From assembly GCF_031846645.1 (NCBI RefSeq), contig NZ_JAVRHN010000002.1, forward strand, positions 186,001 through 250,000: a stretch of DNA of 64,000 bases. The letters are read 5' to 3'. Position 1 is the stretch's first letter. The number at the start of each line of letters is the position of its first letter. Position numbers and translations under genes: made by a program. Positions 35,098 through 44,879 of the stretch are shown here, piece after piece. Under the pieces are notes generated by a model. The model was not told where the DNA came from and did not search any database. It saw nothing but the letters and a program-made list of their open reading frames with translations. The stretch comes from Autumnicola psychrophila. Its GTDB lineage: Bacteria > Bacteroidota > Bacteroidia > Flavobacteriales > Flavobacteriaceae.

Positions 35098-37104
35098 ATG
35101 ATAAAAAGATTAAGCATAGTCTCCGCACTTCTAATTTCATTAATCTCCTGTGGACAACAACAGGTAGAAGATGTTCATGAAATAGCATCGCCCGATGGAC
35201 AGAATAAAATAAGGTTTGAACTTTCTGGCAACAGCCCAAAATATTCTGTTTCTCATGGTGATACCGAAATTATTTCCCCCTCAGAAATGGGTTTTGTTCT
35301 CCGGGACAATGATTCGCTTAGCAGTAATTTTGAAATTGCTTCTGTAGAAGAATCTTCCTATGACGAAACATGGGAGCAGGTTTGGGGAGAGAAGAAAAAC
35401 ATCAGGAACCATTACAATCAGCTGGTTGTAAACCTTCAGGAGAAAAACGAAAAACAACGGAAACTTCAGGTACAATTTCGTGCTTTTGATGATGGAGTTG
35501 CTTTCCGATATGTTTTTCCGGAGCAGGGAATCAACGACAGTATTTTTATTATGGACGAGCTTACCACCTTCAGTTTAAAAGATGAAGGAAAAGCCTGGTG
35601 GATTCCTGCCTATCACGAACAACGTTATGAGAACCTTTATAAAGCTTCTCCTGTGAGTGAACTGGATACCGTTCATACACCGCTCACTATAGAGAGTGAA
35701 AACGGACTGGCAATTAGCTTCCATGAAGCAAACCTGACAGATTTTGCCAGTATGACTCTTGAAAACATTTCAGGAACCAAGCTAAAAGCTAATTTGGTTC
35801 CCTGGGCAGACGGAGTGAAGGTTCGTACTACAAATTCTTTTACCACTCCCTGGAGAACAATCCAGATAGGTGAAGAACCAACAGATCTTATTACTTCTTA
35901 TCTCATTATAAACCTTAATGAGCCCAATAAAATTGAAGATACCAGCTGGATAGAGCCTGTAAAATATATAGGAATATGGTGGGGAATGCATATTGGAAAA
36001 TACACTTTTTGGGAAGGTGAAAACCAGGGAGCAACCACCAAAAACGCCCGAGAACACATTGATTATGCTGATCAGCTCGGAATTGACCATTTGTTGATTG
36101 AGGGCTGGAACAAAGGTTGGACACCATCATGGTACGAGAATGCTTTGCACCAGTTCAGTTTTACAGAAGAAGCAGACAATTTTGATCTGGAAGAAGTAAC
36201 GGACTATGCTGCGGAAAATGGCGTACGTATAATCGGTTATCATGAAACAGGTTCAAATATTGACAATTATCTACAACAAATAGACAGTGCTTTTGCTCTT
36301 TATAACAAAGTTGGAATTCATGATGTAAAAATTGGTCACGTTGGTTCTATGCTAAATATGGAAGAATGGCATCACGGTCAATTTGGGGTAAATTACTTTA
36401 GATATGTACTTGAAAAAGCGGCAGAGTATAACCTGAATGTACTTTTCCACGAACCTATAAAAGACACCGGGGAAAGACGCACCTATCCTAATATGCTGGC
36501 GCGAGAAGGGGCCCGCGGAATAGAATATAATGCCTGGAGCGAAGGTAACCCTCCAGATCACGTCACCATCTTACCTTTCACCCGTTTTCTTGCTGGTCCT
36601 ATGGATTTCACTGCCGGAATTCTGGATGTGGAGGTTAGCCAGGGTTATCCCGGCAGAAGGGTACATTCCACTTCAGCCAAACAATTGGCCCTTTTGGTAA
36701 CTGTATACTCGCCAATACAAATGTTGGCCGATCTACCGGAAAACTACGTGAACAAACCAGAATTCCAATTTTTGAAAGATGTGCCAATGGATTGGGAAGA
36801 CACAAAAGTTCTCAATGGCGAAATTGGGAATTATATCACCACGGTAAGGAAAGATATAGATAGTGAAGACTGGTACCTGGGAAGTATTACCGATGAAAAT
36901 GCACGCGATCTGGAAATTTCCCTATCCTTTCTCGATGAAGGAGCAACTTACGAAGCTCAGATATATGCAGATGCCGAAGGAACCGGATTAGATAACAACC
37001 CTTCGGAAGTAAAAATTACCACCAAAGAAGTAACAGCCGCAGATAATCTTACGCTCCAACTTGGTGAAAGTGGAGGAGCAGCGATAAGGTTCAAAAAACT
37101 ATAA
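35098..37104 (+). CDS. Glycoside hydrolase family 97 lipoprotein, inverting (SusB-like) type
   Basis: The 668-residue lipoprotein has signal ALLISLISCGQ. The N-terminal beta domain (about 25-285) is followed by a TIM barrel. Glutamates E383 (GYHETG), E452 (LFHEPIKDTG) and E476 (GIEYNAW) have the same spacing (69 and 24) that I recall for SusB E439, E508 and E532. The position of the retaining-type nucleophile aspartate reads KIGHVG, so inverting alpha-glucosidase-type chemistry is predicted. That activity is not an obvious need for xyloglucan, so the substrate is open. Confidence 0.85.
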   Translation: MIKRLSIVSALLISLISCGQQQVEDVHEIASPDGQNKIRFELSGNSPKYSVSHGDTEIISPSEMGFVLRDNDSLSSNFEIASVEESSYDETWEQVWGEKKNIRNHYNQLVVNLQEKNEKQRKLQVQFRAFDDGVAFRYVFPEQGINDSIFIMDELTTFSLKDEGKAWWIPAYHEQRYENLYKASPVSELDTVHTPLTIESENGLAISFHEANLTDFASMTLENISGTKLKANLVPWADGVKVRTTNSFTTPWRTIQIGEEPTDLITSYLIINLNEPNKIEDTSWIEPVKYIGIWWGMHIGKYTFWEGENQGATTKNAREHIDYADQLGIDHLLIEGWNKGWTPSWYENALHQFSFTEEADNFDLEEVTDYAAENGVRIIGYHETGSNIDNYLQQIDSAFALYNKVGIHDVKIGHVGSMLNMEEWHHGQFGVNYFRYVLEKAAEYNLNVLFHEPIKDTGERRTYPNMLAREGARGIEYNAWSEGNPPDHVTILPFTRFLAGPMDFTAGILDVEVSQGYPGRRVHSTSAKQLALLVTVYSPIQMLADLPENYVNKPEFQFLKDVPMDWEDTKVLNGEIGNYITTVRKDIDSEDWYLGSITDENARDLEISLSFLDEGATYEAQIYADAEGTGLDNNPSEVKITTKEVTAADNLTLQLGESGGAAIRFKKL

Positions 37105-37166
37105 ATCGTAAGGCATAAATCTTAAGCTGAAAAGGAATTAAAAACGCATTCCATATTTACATTATT

Positions 37167-39416
37167 ATGAAAAATAACATATTCACCTTTCTGAGCTTTG
37201 CTAGCCTTGCGGCTTTTACAGCATGTGGCGAAAGCCCGGAAGCCATTGAAAGCAATCCTGAAACCGCAGAACAAAAGGAAATATTCCAGGGCGAGCCTCT
37301 GAGTATGAAATATGAAAATGAAATCGACAGCCTGATCTCTCAAATGACATTAGAAGAAAAAGCAGGAATGCTGCACGGCACCAGTATGTTTGCCACTTCA
37401 GGTATTCCACGCCTTGGAATCCCTGAACTAACAATGGCAGACGGACCGCTTGGAGTACGTGAAGAGATCTCCCGTGACTCCTGGGCGCCTGCAGGTTGGG
37501 AGAACGACTACGCAACTTACCTTCCCGCAGGTGCCGGGCTCTCGGCTACCTGGAATCCGCAGTTGGCATATACTTTTGGAAATGTTATTGGAGCAGAAGC
37601 ACGAGACCGAAATAAAGATGTTTTATTGGCTCCTGCTTTCAATATTATAAGAACTCCATTAGGTGGACGTACTTATGAATATTTCACGGAAGATCCATTT
37701 TTGAACAAGCAGATAACAGTTCCTTATATCGTAGGGGTTCAGGACAATGACGTGGCTGCCTGTATAAAACACTATGCGGTCAATAATCAGGAGACAAACC
37801 GTGGTACTGTAGATGTTCAATTGGACGACCGGACATTACGGGAAATTTATCTTCCAGCATTTGAAGCAGCCATTAAAGATGCTCATGCTTATAGCGTAAT
37901 GGGTGCATATAATAAACTCCGGGGAGATTATCTCAACGAAAATGAGTACATGCTTCAGGATGTCCTAAGAGATGAATGGGGTTTTAAAGGTATTGTAATT
38001 TCGGATTGGAATGCCATCCATAGCACCGTAAAAGCGTTAAAGGCCGGAGCCGATGTGGAAATGGGAACCAATGCTCCCTTTGATGAATATTTCTTTGCTC
38101 AGCCCCTAATTGATTCTGTACAGGCAGGTAAACTTTCTGAAGAAGAAGTGAACAAGCATGTAAGACGAGTGCTCAGAGTAATGTATAATATTAAAAGTAT
38201 TGATTCTACCAGTCGTGCAAAAGGCAGCAGAAATGCGGAGCAGCATTTTGAGGATGCTTATGACATAGCTTCAGAATCGGTGGTACTGCTCAAAAATGAA
38301 AATGATATGCTACCCTTGAAGTTGGACGACATTAAAAGCGTTGCAGTAATAGGTGACAACGCTACCAAGAAAAATGCTTTGGGAGGTTTTGGAGCAGGCG
38401 TTAAAACGAAACGCGAGGTAACTCCGTTGGAAGGTCTCAAGAACAGATTACCCGAGTCGGTACAAATCAACCATGCGCAAGGTTACCTCGAGCGCTATTC
38501 CAAAACAGAAAAAGCCAAGCTTGGTGATATAACTTTGGACGGTCCTGTCACCATTGATGAACTTGATCCGAAATTGGTAGATGAGGCCGTGAATGCGGCT
38601 AAAAATTCTGATGTCGCTATAATATTTGCCGGTTCTAATCGTGATTATGAAACGGAAGCTTCAGACAGGGCAAGCCTGGATTTACCGTTTGGACAGGAAG
38701 AATTAATTGAGAAGGTAATAGAGGCCAATCCGAATACCATTGTAGTAATGATTGCCGGAGCACCTTTTGATATTGAAAACATTGATCAAAAAACTTCGAC
38801 GCTCGTGTGGAGCTGGTTTAATGGTTCTGAAGGTGGAAATGCTCTTGCAGATGTGCTTCTGGGCAACGTGAATCCATCCGGTAAACTTCCCTGGACTATG
38901 CCTAAAAAACTTGAAGATTCTCCTGCGCACGCCACCAACAGCTTTCCCGGAGATGAAACAGCAACTTATGATGAAGGAATCTTAGTAGGCTATCGCTGGT
39001 TCGATACTAAAAATGTGGATCCGCTTTATCCTTTTGGGTACGGACTTTCCTATGCTTCCTTTGCATTTAATAATCCGGAAGTGGACAAAGAAGGAGCATA
39101 CACAAAGAGCGATACGATCACTGTGAATGTAGAGGTACAAAATACTGGAGAAGTAGATGGTAAAGAAGTAGTACAGGTATATGTTTCAAAATCTGATTCC
39201 CAGATAGAACGTGCTGCACAGGAACTGAAAGGATTCCTAAAAGTAAATGTTTCAACAGGAAGTTCAGAAACAGTCTCCATTAAAATACCGGTTAAAGACC
39301 TGTCTTATTTCAACGTGGATAATAAATCGTGGACAGTTGAACCCGGCACATATACCCTTAAAATAGGAAACTCCTCAAGGAACATTTTGCAACAAGTAGA
39401 TATTGAGATCGAGTAA
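37167..39416 (+). CDS. Glycoside hydrolase family 3 lipoprotein, probable beta-glucosidase
   Basis: The 749-residue lipoprotein (signal FASLAAFTACGES) has the GH3 (alpha/beta)8 domain with PRLGIPELTMADGPLGVR, KHYAVNNQETNR and nucleophile D280 in GIVISDWNAIHS. The alpha/beta sandwich (about 370-600) and C-terminal fibronectin III-like domain (about 655-745) follow. It would release glucose from the non-reducing end of backbone fragments after xylose removal. It is co-directional with GH97 and GH5 with short gaps, so one operon is likely. Confidence 0.9.
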   Translation: MKNNIFTFLSFASLAAFTACGESPEAIESNPETAEQKEIFQGEPLSMKYENEIDSLISQMTLEEKAGMLHGTSMFATSGIPRLGIPELTMADGPLGVREEISRDSWAPAGWENDYATYLPAGAGLSATWNPQLAYTFGNVIGAEARDRNKDVLLAPAFNIIRTPLGGRTYEYFTEDPFLNKQITVPYIVGVQDNDVAACIKHYAVNNQETNRGTVDVQLDDRTLREIYLPAFEAAIKDAHAYSVMGAYNKLRGDYLNENEYMLQDVLRDEWGFKGIVISDWNAIHSTVKALKAGADVEMGTNAPFDEYFFAQPLIDSVQAGKLSEEEVNKHVRRVLRVMYNIKSIDSTSRAKGSRNAEQHFEDAYDIASESVVLLKNENDMLPLKLDDIKSVAVIGDNATKKNALGGFGAGVKTKREVTPLEGLKNRLPESVQINHAQGYLERYSKTEKAKLGDITLDGPVTIDELDPKLVDEAVNAAKNSDVAIIFAGSNRDYETEASDRASLDLPFGQEELIEKVIEANPNTIVVMIAGAPFDIENIDQKTSTLVWSWFNGSEGGNALADVLLGNVNPSGKLPWTMPKKLEDSPAHATNSFPGDETATYDEGILVGYRWFDTKNVDPLYPFGYGLSYASFAFNNPEVDKEGAYTKSDTITVNVEVQNTGEVDGKEVVQVYVSKSDSQIERAAQELKGFLKVNVSTGSSETVSIKIPVKDLSYFNVDNKSWTVEPGTYTLKIGNSSRNILQQVDIEIE

Positions 39417-39442
39417 AAAATTATTAATTAAAAGTAATAGTT

Positions 39443-40891
39443 ATGAAAAAACAAGCATTTAGTGCCTTTAGCATATTCACAGCACTTTTTATATGCAGTG
39501 GGTTAGTTTCCTGCTCAGAAGACGATGAAGGATCAAGAACCGTTGCACCACCCGATCCAATCGAATTTGCGGTATCCCCAACGAGCATTGATTTTGAAGC
39601 TATGGGAGGTGAAAACACTTTCGAAGTTACCAGTGGTGACGCGTGGACGGTTTTGAGTGATGCAGACTGGCTGTCGTTATCTACAGAAAGCGGATTGGAA
39701 ACAAGTGATGTAGTAGTTACAGCAGAGGCAAATGGAGAAACTGAAGAAAGAACTGCCATCCTAACCATTTCTACTGAAGATGACACGCAGGATATTTTAA
39801 TAACACAAGCCGCAGCCGAAGCACCACCTGTTGAAGCTACTATTCCACCAGATGAAACAGATATGCGTGCCCTAACGAGTGTTGAACTTGCCAATGAAAT
39901 AGAAATAGGGTGGAATTTGGGAAATTCGCTTGATGCTATTGGCGGGGAAACGGCCTGGGGTAATCCAGTAGTAAATGAGCAATTGATCCAATCTGTTAAG
40001 GAAGCAGGGTTTAATGCGATACGTATTCCAGTAGCGTGGAGTAAATTTTCAGATGAAGAAAATTTTGTTATTACAGAAGATTGGATGAACCGTGTGGAAG
40101 AAGTGGTAAATTTAGTCCTGGATAATGATATGTACGCCATTGTCAACATCCATTGGGACAACGGTTGGATGCAGCCTACCTATGACGATGAAGAGTATGT
40201 GAATAACCGTCTTGAAATTATGTGGCAACAAATCGCTATTAATTTCCGGGATTATGGCGACAGGCTTCTGTTTGCAGGTACAAATGAAGTAATGGTAGAA
40301 GGTGATTATGGAACGCCTACAGAAGAATATTATACCGTGCAAAACGGATTTAATCAAACTTTTGTGGATGCCGTAAGAGCTACCGGCGGAAGGAACCATT
40401 ATCGTCATCTGGTGGTACAGGGCTTTAATACCAATATTGACCATACCATTAATTTCGCCGAAATTCCTGAAGATGTTGTTGATGACCGGCTAATGATGGA
40501 AATACACTATTACGACCCTTACAACTTTACTTTAAACACCGAAAGTAATGTTTATCAATGGGGAGATGACGCATCAGAATCTGAAGACTGGGCGAACGAA
40601 TCTTATGTTGATGATCAATTTGACAGAATGAAAACTGAATTCATAGATAATGGAATAGGTGTGATTTTAGGTGAATATGGCGCTATCTCCCGTCCCAATG
40701 TTGATGGTCATGAACAGTATCGCCAATATTACATGGAATACGTTACGACATCTGCCATGGAGCATGGACTGGTACCTTTCTACTGGGATAATGGGGATGA
40801 TAATGCCAATGGCTTTGCCCTTTTTGACCGTGAAACTGGAGAAGTTTTGTATCCCGATCTTCTGGATGCAATAATACCCGGGGAGGAATAA
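39443..40891 (+). CDS. BACON-GH5 surface endo-glucanase, probable endo-xyloglucanase
   Basis: The 482-residue lipoprotein (signal ICSGLVSCSEDD) has a BACON domain (about 41-125, SPTSIDFEAMGGENTFEV) and then a GH5 barrel (about 145-475). Barrel motifs are GWNLGNSLDA, acid/base E282 in FAGTNEVMVEG, HYYDPYNFT, and nucleophile E411 in GVILGEYGA. The BACON plus GH5 (subfamily 4-like) layout is the same as in the surface endo-xyloglucanase BoGH5A of Bacteroides ovatus. It would make the first cuts outside the cell. Subfamily is assigned by motif likeness only. Confidence 0.9.
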   Translation: MKKQAFSAFSIFTALFICSGLVSCSEDDEGSRTVAPPDPIEFAVSPTSIDFEAMGGENTFEVTSGDAWTVLSDADWLSLSTESGLETSDVVVTAEANGETEERTAILTISTEDDTQDILITQAAAEAPPVEATIPPDETDMRALTSVELANEIEIGWNLGNSLDAIGGETAWGNPVVNEQLIQSVKEAGFNAIRIPVAWSKFSDEENFVITEDWMNRVEEVVNLVLDNDMYAIVNIHWDNGWMQPTYDDEEYVNNRLEIMWQQIAINFRDYGDRLLFAGTNEVMVEGDYGTPTEEYYTVQNGFNQTFVDAVRATGGRNHYRHLVVQGFNTNIDHTINFAEIPEDVVDDRLMMEIHYYDPYNFTLNTESNVYQWGDDASESEDWANESYVDDQFDRMKTEFIDNGIGVILGEYGAISRPNVDGHEQYRQYYMEYVTTSAMEHGLVPFYWDNGDDNANGFALFDRETGEVLYPDLLDAIIPGEE

Positions 40892-40935
40892 TTTCTGTAA
40901 CCTGGAGTTGATGTTAATTAGAGTGTAAAGTGTAT

Positions 40936-40975
40936 TTCTACTTCAGGAATTTTATCATAATTTCCTGAAGTAGAA
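40936..40975 (+). terminator. Hairpin with TTCCTGAA arms between GH5 and araC-type gene
   Basis: The perfect 14-bp stem TTCTACTTCAGGAA/TTCCTGAAGTAGAA (40936-40949 with 40962-40975) has a 12-nt loop. The following CTTATTTAAG is a weak U tract. It can end the glycosidase transcript. Because its core repeats the susC-leader half-sites, it may instead be an operator ahead of the AraC gene. Confidence 0.6.
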
Positions 40976-41006
40976 CTTATTTAAGATAAAGTATGAGATT
41001 CATATT

Positions 41007-41885
41007 ATGAAATTACACTTTTTAGACAGGACAGATCTTAGCAACAAATCCCTTTCTGTTCACTATAACAACTATTCAAATTTTTTAAAGCTGTGGCATT
41101 ACCATGAACAGTTGGAACTTGTGGTAATTTTGAAAAGCACAGGAACAAGATTTGTAGGGGACAATATAGAAAAGTTTAGCAAAGGAGAAATTATACTCTT
41201 AGGTAAAAACTTGCCTCATATGTGGCTCAATGACAAAGCATATTTTGCTGAAGGTTCCGAGCTGAAAGCTGAAGCAGTAGCAGTTCATTTTAAACAGGAA
41301 TTTCTAGGCCATGACTTTTTCAATACTGCAGAAATGAAACACATCGGGCAGTTATTTGAAAAAGCGAGACACGGTATTAAATTCACAGATAAAAATGAAG
41401 AAATTATTCAGGAGATTATGAAGATGGTGGAGCTTGATGATTTTGGTCGTGTCCTCAAGATGCTGGAAGTTCTAAATTTATTATCGAAATCCAGAAATTC
41501 AGTATTACTCTCAAGTTCAGGTTTTTTAAATTCTTTTCATCAAAGCGACAATAACAATTTAGACAAAGTTTACTCTTATATATTTAACAACTTCAAAAAA
41601 CCTGTTTCTCTGGAGGATGTTTCAGAAATTGCTCATATGAATCCGGCTGCCTTCAGCCGTTTTTTTAAGCGAGTAAGCCAAAAAACCTTTTCCCGCTACC
41701 TTAATGAAATACGGGTGGGATACGCTTGTAAAATGTTACTGGAACAAAAATATACTATTACAGATATCTGCTATGAATCGGGGTTTAACAACCTCTCCAA
41801 CTTCAACAGACAGTTTAAGGCGATAACAAATTATACGCCCACAGAATATCTTCAGGATTATCAACGGGTATATGAAAGAAATTAA
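41007..41885 (+). CDS. AraC-family transcriptional regulator
   Basis: The 292-residue protein has a cupin-like N-terminal sensing domain (about 1-150, LWHYHEQLELVVILKSTGTRFVGDN). A C-terminal AraC double helix-turn-helix (about 190-290) follows, with LEDVSEIAHMNPAAFSRFFKRVSQKTFSRYLNEIRV and ITDICYESGFNNLSNFNRQFK. The N-terminal pattern is that of Bacteroidota sugar-responsive AraC proteins. Lying between the glycosidase and fucose genes, it probably controls one or both in response to a released sugar such as fucose or fuconate. The next gene begins 4 bp after its stop. Confidence 0.9.
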   Translation: MKLHFLDRTDLSNKSLSVHYNNYSNFLKLWHYHEQLELVVILKSTGTRFVGDNIEKFSKGEIILLGKNLPHMWLNDKAYFAEGSELKAEAVAVHFKQEFLGHDFFNTAEMKHIGQLFEKARHGIKFTDKNEEIIQEIMKMVELDDFGRVLKMLEVLNLLSKSRNSVLLSSSGFLNSFHQSDNNNLDKVYSYIFNNFKKPVSLEDVSEIAHMNPAAFSRFFKRVSQKTFSRYLNEIRVGYACKMLLEQKYTITDICYESGFNNLSNFNRQFKAITNYTPTEYLQDYQRVYERN

Positions 41886-41889
41886 TACC

Positions 41890-43260
41890 ATGAAAAAGCC
41901 AATTACAATAATTGATATAGAAGTACACGATGTGCGTTTCCCTACAAGCAGAGACTTCATTGGATCTGATGCCATGAATATCGATCCTGATTATTCAGCG
42001 GCATATGTCATATTAAAAACCGATCATCCAGATAATATTGAAGGCCATGGTCTTACTTTTACTATCGGTCGGGGTAATGAAATTTGTGCCAAAGCCATCA
42101 AATCTTTATCACCTCTCCTAATAAATAAAACCCTTGAATCTTTCACAACAAATATGGGTGCTTTCTGGACGATGATAACCGGGGATAGTCAGCTACGTTG
42201 GCTTGGCCCTGATAAGGGCGTAATACATCTTGCCACTGGTGCCGTCGTTAATGCTGTTTGGGATTTGTATGCAAAAACTGAAGGCAAACCATTATGGAAA
42301 CTTTTGGCAGACATGTCTCCGGAAGAACTGGTATCCTGTATAGATTTCAAGTATATCACAGATGCTATTACTCCTGATGAAGCACTCTCTATGCTTAAGG
42401 AAAAGGAAGCTACCAAACAGGAGCGCATTAAGCATTTAGTTGAAGAAGGTTATCCTGCTTACACTACCTCTGCGGGATGGCTGGGATATTCCGATGAAAA
42501 AATAAGGCAACTTTGCCGTGAGGCCAAAGCCGAAGGTTGGAAACACATAAAAATGAAAGTGGGTTCCAATCTTGAAGACGATTTACGAAGAGCGAGTATC
42601 ATCAGAGAGGAAATAGGTGCAGACCTCAAGTTGATGATGGATGCCAACCAAAAATGGGATGTAGATGAAGCCATCGAAAATATGAAAGTTCTTGCCCGGT
42701 TTGAGCCATGGTGGATTGAAGAGCCAACAAGTCCAGATGATATCTTAGGCCACGCCAAAATTGCGCGCAATGTAGATCCTGTTCAGGTAGCTACAGGTGA
42801 ACATTGCCATAACCGGATTATGTTTAAACAGCTAATGCAGAGCAATGCCATTGGCATTTGCCAGATAGACAGCTGCCGTGTTGGTGGGGTAAACGAAGTT
42901 CTGGCTATTTTACTAATGGCAAATAAATATAATATACCGGTATGTCCACACGCAGGCGGGGTGGGGCTTTGCGAATATGTACAGCACCTGGCCATGATAG
43001 ATTTTATTGCAATTAGCGGAAAGTTGGACGATCGCATAATTGAATATGTTGATCATTTGCATGAACATTTTGAGGATCCGGTAATGATTAAAAATGGTGC
43101 TTACCTTCTGCCCCAACAGCCAGGCTACAGCATTACCATGAAACCCGCTTCCCTTCAGGAATACGCTTATCCAAATGGAACCGCATGGCTTTCAGATTTA
43201 GAAGAAACAGTTCTTTCGAATAATCATCAAAGCAATGGAGAAGTTCAGCTTAAAAAATAA
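41890..43260 (+). CDS. L-fuconate dehydratase (enolase superfamily)
   Basis: The ~456-residue protein dehydrates L-fuconate to 2-keto-3-deoxy-L-fuconate. The opening VHDVRFPTSRDFIGSDAMNIDPDYSAAYV is characteristic of FucD. Enolase-superfamily residues are present: K-x-K in WKHIKMKVG, metal ligands D (MMDANQ), E (WIEEP) and E (ATGEHCH), and histidine in VCPHAGG. The frame also opens at 41872 inside the AraC gene. The ATG at 41890, just past the AraC stop, gives the usual MKKPITI start. Confidence 0.92.
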   Translation: MKKPITIIDIEVHDVRFPTSRDFIGSDAMNIDPDYSAAYVILKTDHPDNIEGHGLTFTIGRGNEICAKAIKSLSPLLINKTLESFTTNMGAFWTMITGDSQLRWLGPDKGVIHLATGAVVNAVWDLYAKTEGKPLWKLLADMSPEELVSCIDFKYITDAITPDEALSMLKEKEATKQERIKHLVEEGYPAYTTSAGWLGYSDEKIRQLCREAKAEGWKHIKMKVGSNLEDDLRRASIIREEIGADLKLMMDANQKWDVDEAIENMKVLARFEPWWIEEPTSPDDILGHAKIARNVDPVQVATGEHCHNRIMFKQLMQSNAIGICQIDSCRVGGVNEVLAILLMANKYNIPVCPHAGGVGLCEYVQHLAMIDFIAISGKLDDRIIEYVDHLHEHFEDPVMIKNGAYLLPQQPGYSITMKPASLQEYAYPNGTAWLSDLEETVLSNNHQSNGEVQLKK

Positions 43261-44008
43261 AACGGCCGTAGTTACCGGAGGAGCCAGCGGGATCGGCAAA
43301 GCCATAACAGAAGCTTTTATTGCCCAGGGAGCTACAGTGCATATTCTTGAAATTAATACAGAAGCAGGAGAAGAACTGGCTTCTCAATTAAATAAAAAGG
43401 AAAAAGTATTATTTGTCCATACCTGTAATATTACCAGTCAGGCTGCAGTAAAAAGTGCAGTAGAGAAAATGGCAAATATCGATATCCTCGTGAATAATGC
43501 GGGAATTGCTCATGTGGGGAATATTGAGAAAACCGAAGAAGCCGACCTGGATCGCCTTTACAATGTGAATATTAAAGGCACTTACAACTGTATTAAGGCC
43601 TGTATTTCAAAAATGAAAGAGAAGCAAAAAGGTACAATTATTAATATTGCCTCAATAGCTTCTTCTGTGGCGGTGGCAGATCGTTTCGCGTATTCCATGA
43701 CCAAAGGTGCGGTGCTCACCATGACCTATTCCATAGCAAAAGATTATATTTCATACGGTATACGATGTAACAGCATTTCTCCTGCGAGGGTGCATACCCC
43801 TTTTGTAGATGGATTTATAAAGCAAAATTATCCCGGAGAGGAAGAAAAAATGTTCGAAAAACTTTCTGCAACCCAACCTTTGGGTCGCATGGGAAAACCG
43901 GAAGAAGTTGCTAACTTAGCGGTGTACCTCGCCTCGGATGAAGCTGCTTTTATTACCGGAACAGATTTTCCAATAGACGGAGGATATATAAAACTGAATG
44001 GCACTTAA
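43235..44008 (+). CDS. SDR oxidoreductase, probable 2-keto-3-deoxy-L-fuconate dehydrogenase
   Basis: The 257-residue classical short-chain dehydrogenase has the TGGASGIG cofactor loop, NNAG, catalytic serine in NIASIAS, and Y-x-x-x-K as YSMTK. Its acidic residue after strand 2 (HILEIN) favours NAD. It overlaps the fuconate dehydratase by 26 bp and precedes the FAH-family hydrolase, the order expected for the enzyme that oxidises 2-keto-3-deoxy-L-fuconate to the 2,4-diketo acid. The alternative role, L-fucose dehydrogenase, is assigned to the second SDR at 48075. The two could be swapped. Confidence 0.8.
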   Translation: MEKFSLKNKTAVVTGGASGIGKAITEAFIAQGATVHILEINTEAGEELASQLNKKEKVLFVHTCNITSQAAVKSAVEKMANIDILVNNAGIAHVGNIEKTEEADLDRLYNVNIKGTYNCIKACISKMKEKQKGTIINIASIASSVAVADRFAYSMTKGAVLTMTYSIAKDYISYGIRCNSISPARVHTPFVDGFIKQNYPGEEEKMFEKLSATQPLGRMGKPEEVANLAVYLASDEAAFITGTDFPIDGGYIKLNGT

Positions 44009-44024
44009 ACAAAAAAATTAAAAT

Positions 44025-44879
44025 ATGAAATTAATACGTTTTGGAAATATAAATGAAGAAAAACCGGGTGTGGAACTGGAAAATGGCAAACGAATAGATG
44101 TTTCTGCCTTCACTGACGATTTTAATGAAAAATTCTTTCAAACCGGGGGAATAGAAAACCTGCAAACCTGGCTAAAAGATAATACTGAAAATTGTCCGGA
44201 AATTACCAAAGACACCCGTCTTGGAAGTCCGTTTTCCCGACCTTCCAAAATTATTTGCATCGGTCTAAATTATGCAAAACATGCCGAGGAAACCGGAGCC
44301 GAAGCACCAAAGGAACCGGTACTTTTTTTTAAGGCCACTTCCGCAATTGTGGGGCCTAATGACGATTTAATTATTCCGAAGAACAGCACTAAAACTGACT
44401 GGGAAGTGGAATTAGGCGTAGTAATTGGCAAAAAAACATCTTATTGTTCCGAAGAAGATGCTCTAGATCACGTGGCAGGATATGTTTTGCACAACGATTA
44501 CAGTGAGCGTTCATTTCAAATTGAAAGGGGCGGCCAGTGGGTAAAAGGTAAAAGTTGTGACACTTTCGCTCCTCTAGGTCCCTGGCTGGTCACCAAAGAT
44601 GAAATTAAGAATCCCAACAACCTCAACCTTTGGCTAAAACTGAATGGAGAAACGAAGCAAAGCAGCAACACTTCAGATTTTGTTTTTAACGTTTCTGAAG
44701 TGATAAGCTACGTTAGCCAGTTTATGACACTGCTTCCCGGTGATGTGATTTCTACAGGCACACCTGCAGGAGTAGGAATGGGTTTAAAGCCGCAACGTTT
44801 TTTAAAAGAAGGAGATGTGGTGGAACTGGGCATAGATGGCCTTGGAACCTCCAAACAACACGTAAAAAATTACAAATAA
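44025..44879 (+). CDS. Fumarylacetoacetate hydrolase-family protein, probable 2,4-diketo-3-deoxy-L-fuconate hydrolase
   Basis: The 284-residue protein shows the FAH/MhpD fold. KIICIGLNYAKHAEE is followed by metal-site acids in TKTDWEVELGVVIG and VAGYVLHNDYSERSFQ, and ends with DVISTGTPAGVGMG. In the non-phosphorylative fucose route this enzyme splits the diketo acid to pyruvate and L-lactate. It overlaps the following lactonase gene by 1 bp (TAATG). General FAH-family membership is certain; substrate is from context. Confidence 0.87.
   Translation: MKLIRFGNINEEKPGVELENGKRIDVSAFTDDFNEKFFQTGGIENLQTWLKDNTENCPEITKDTRLGSPFSRPSKIICIGLNYAKHAEETGAEAPKEPVLFFKATSAIVGPNDDLIIPKNSTKTDWEVELGVVIGKKTSYCSEEDALDHVAGYVLHNDYSERSFQIERGGQWVKGKSCDTFAPLGPWLVTKDEIKNPNNLNLWLKLNGETKQSSNTSDFVFNVSEVISYVSQFMTLLPGDVISTGTPAGVGMGLKPQRFLKEGDVVELGIDGLGTSKQHVKNYK

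Noticed and set aside
39424..40161. 245-codon minus-strand ORF inside the GH5 gene
   Set aside because: Ser/Thr-rich shadow of the BACON-GH5 frame, with no domain. The plus frame has intact catalytic residues.
23403..40891. Reading the locus as a starch utilization system because of GH31 and GH97
   Set aside because: No GH13 amylase is present. GH31 has the alpha-xylosidase KVDFGE form, and BACON-GH5, GH3, GH2 and GH95 fit xyloglucan better.
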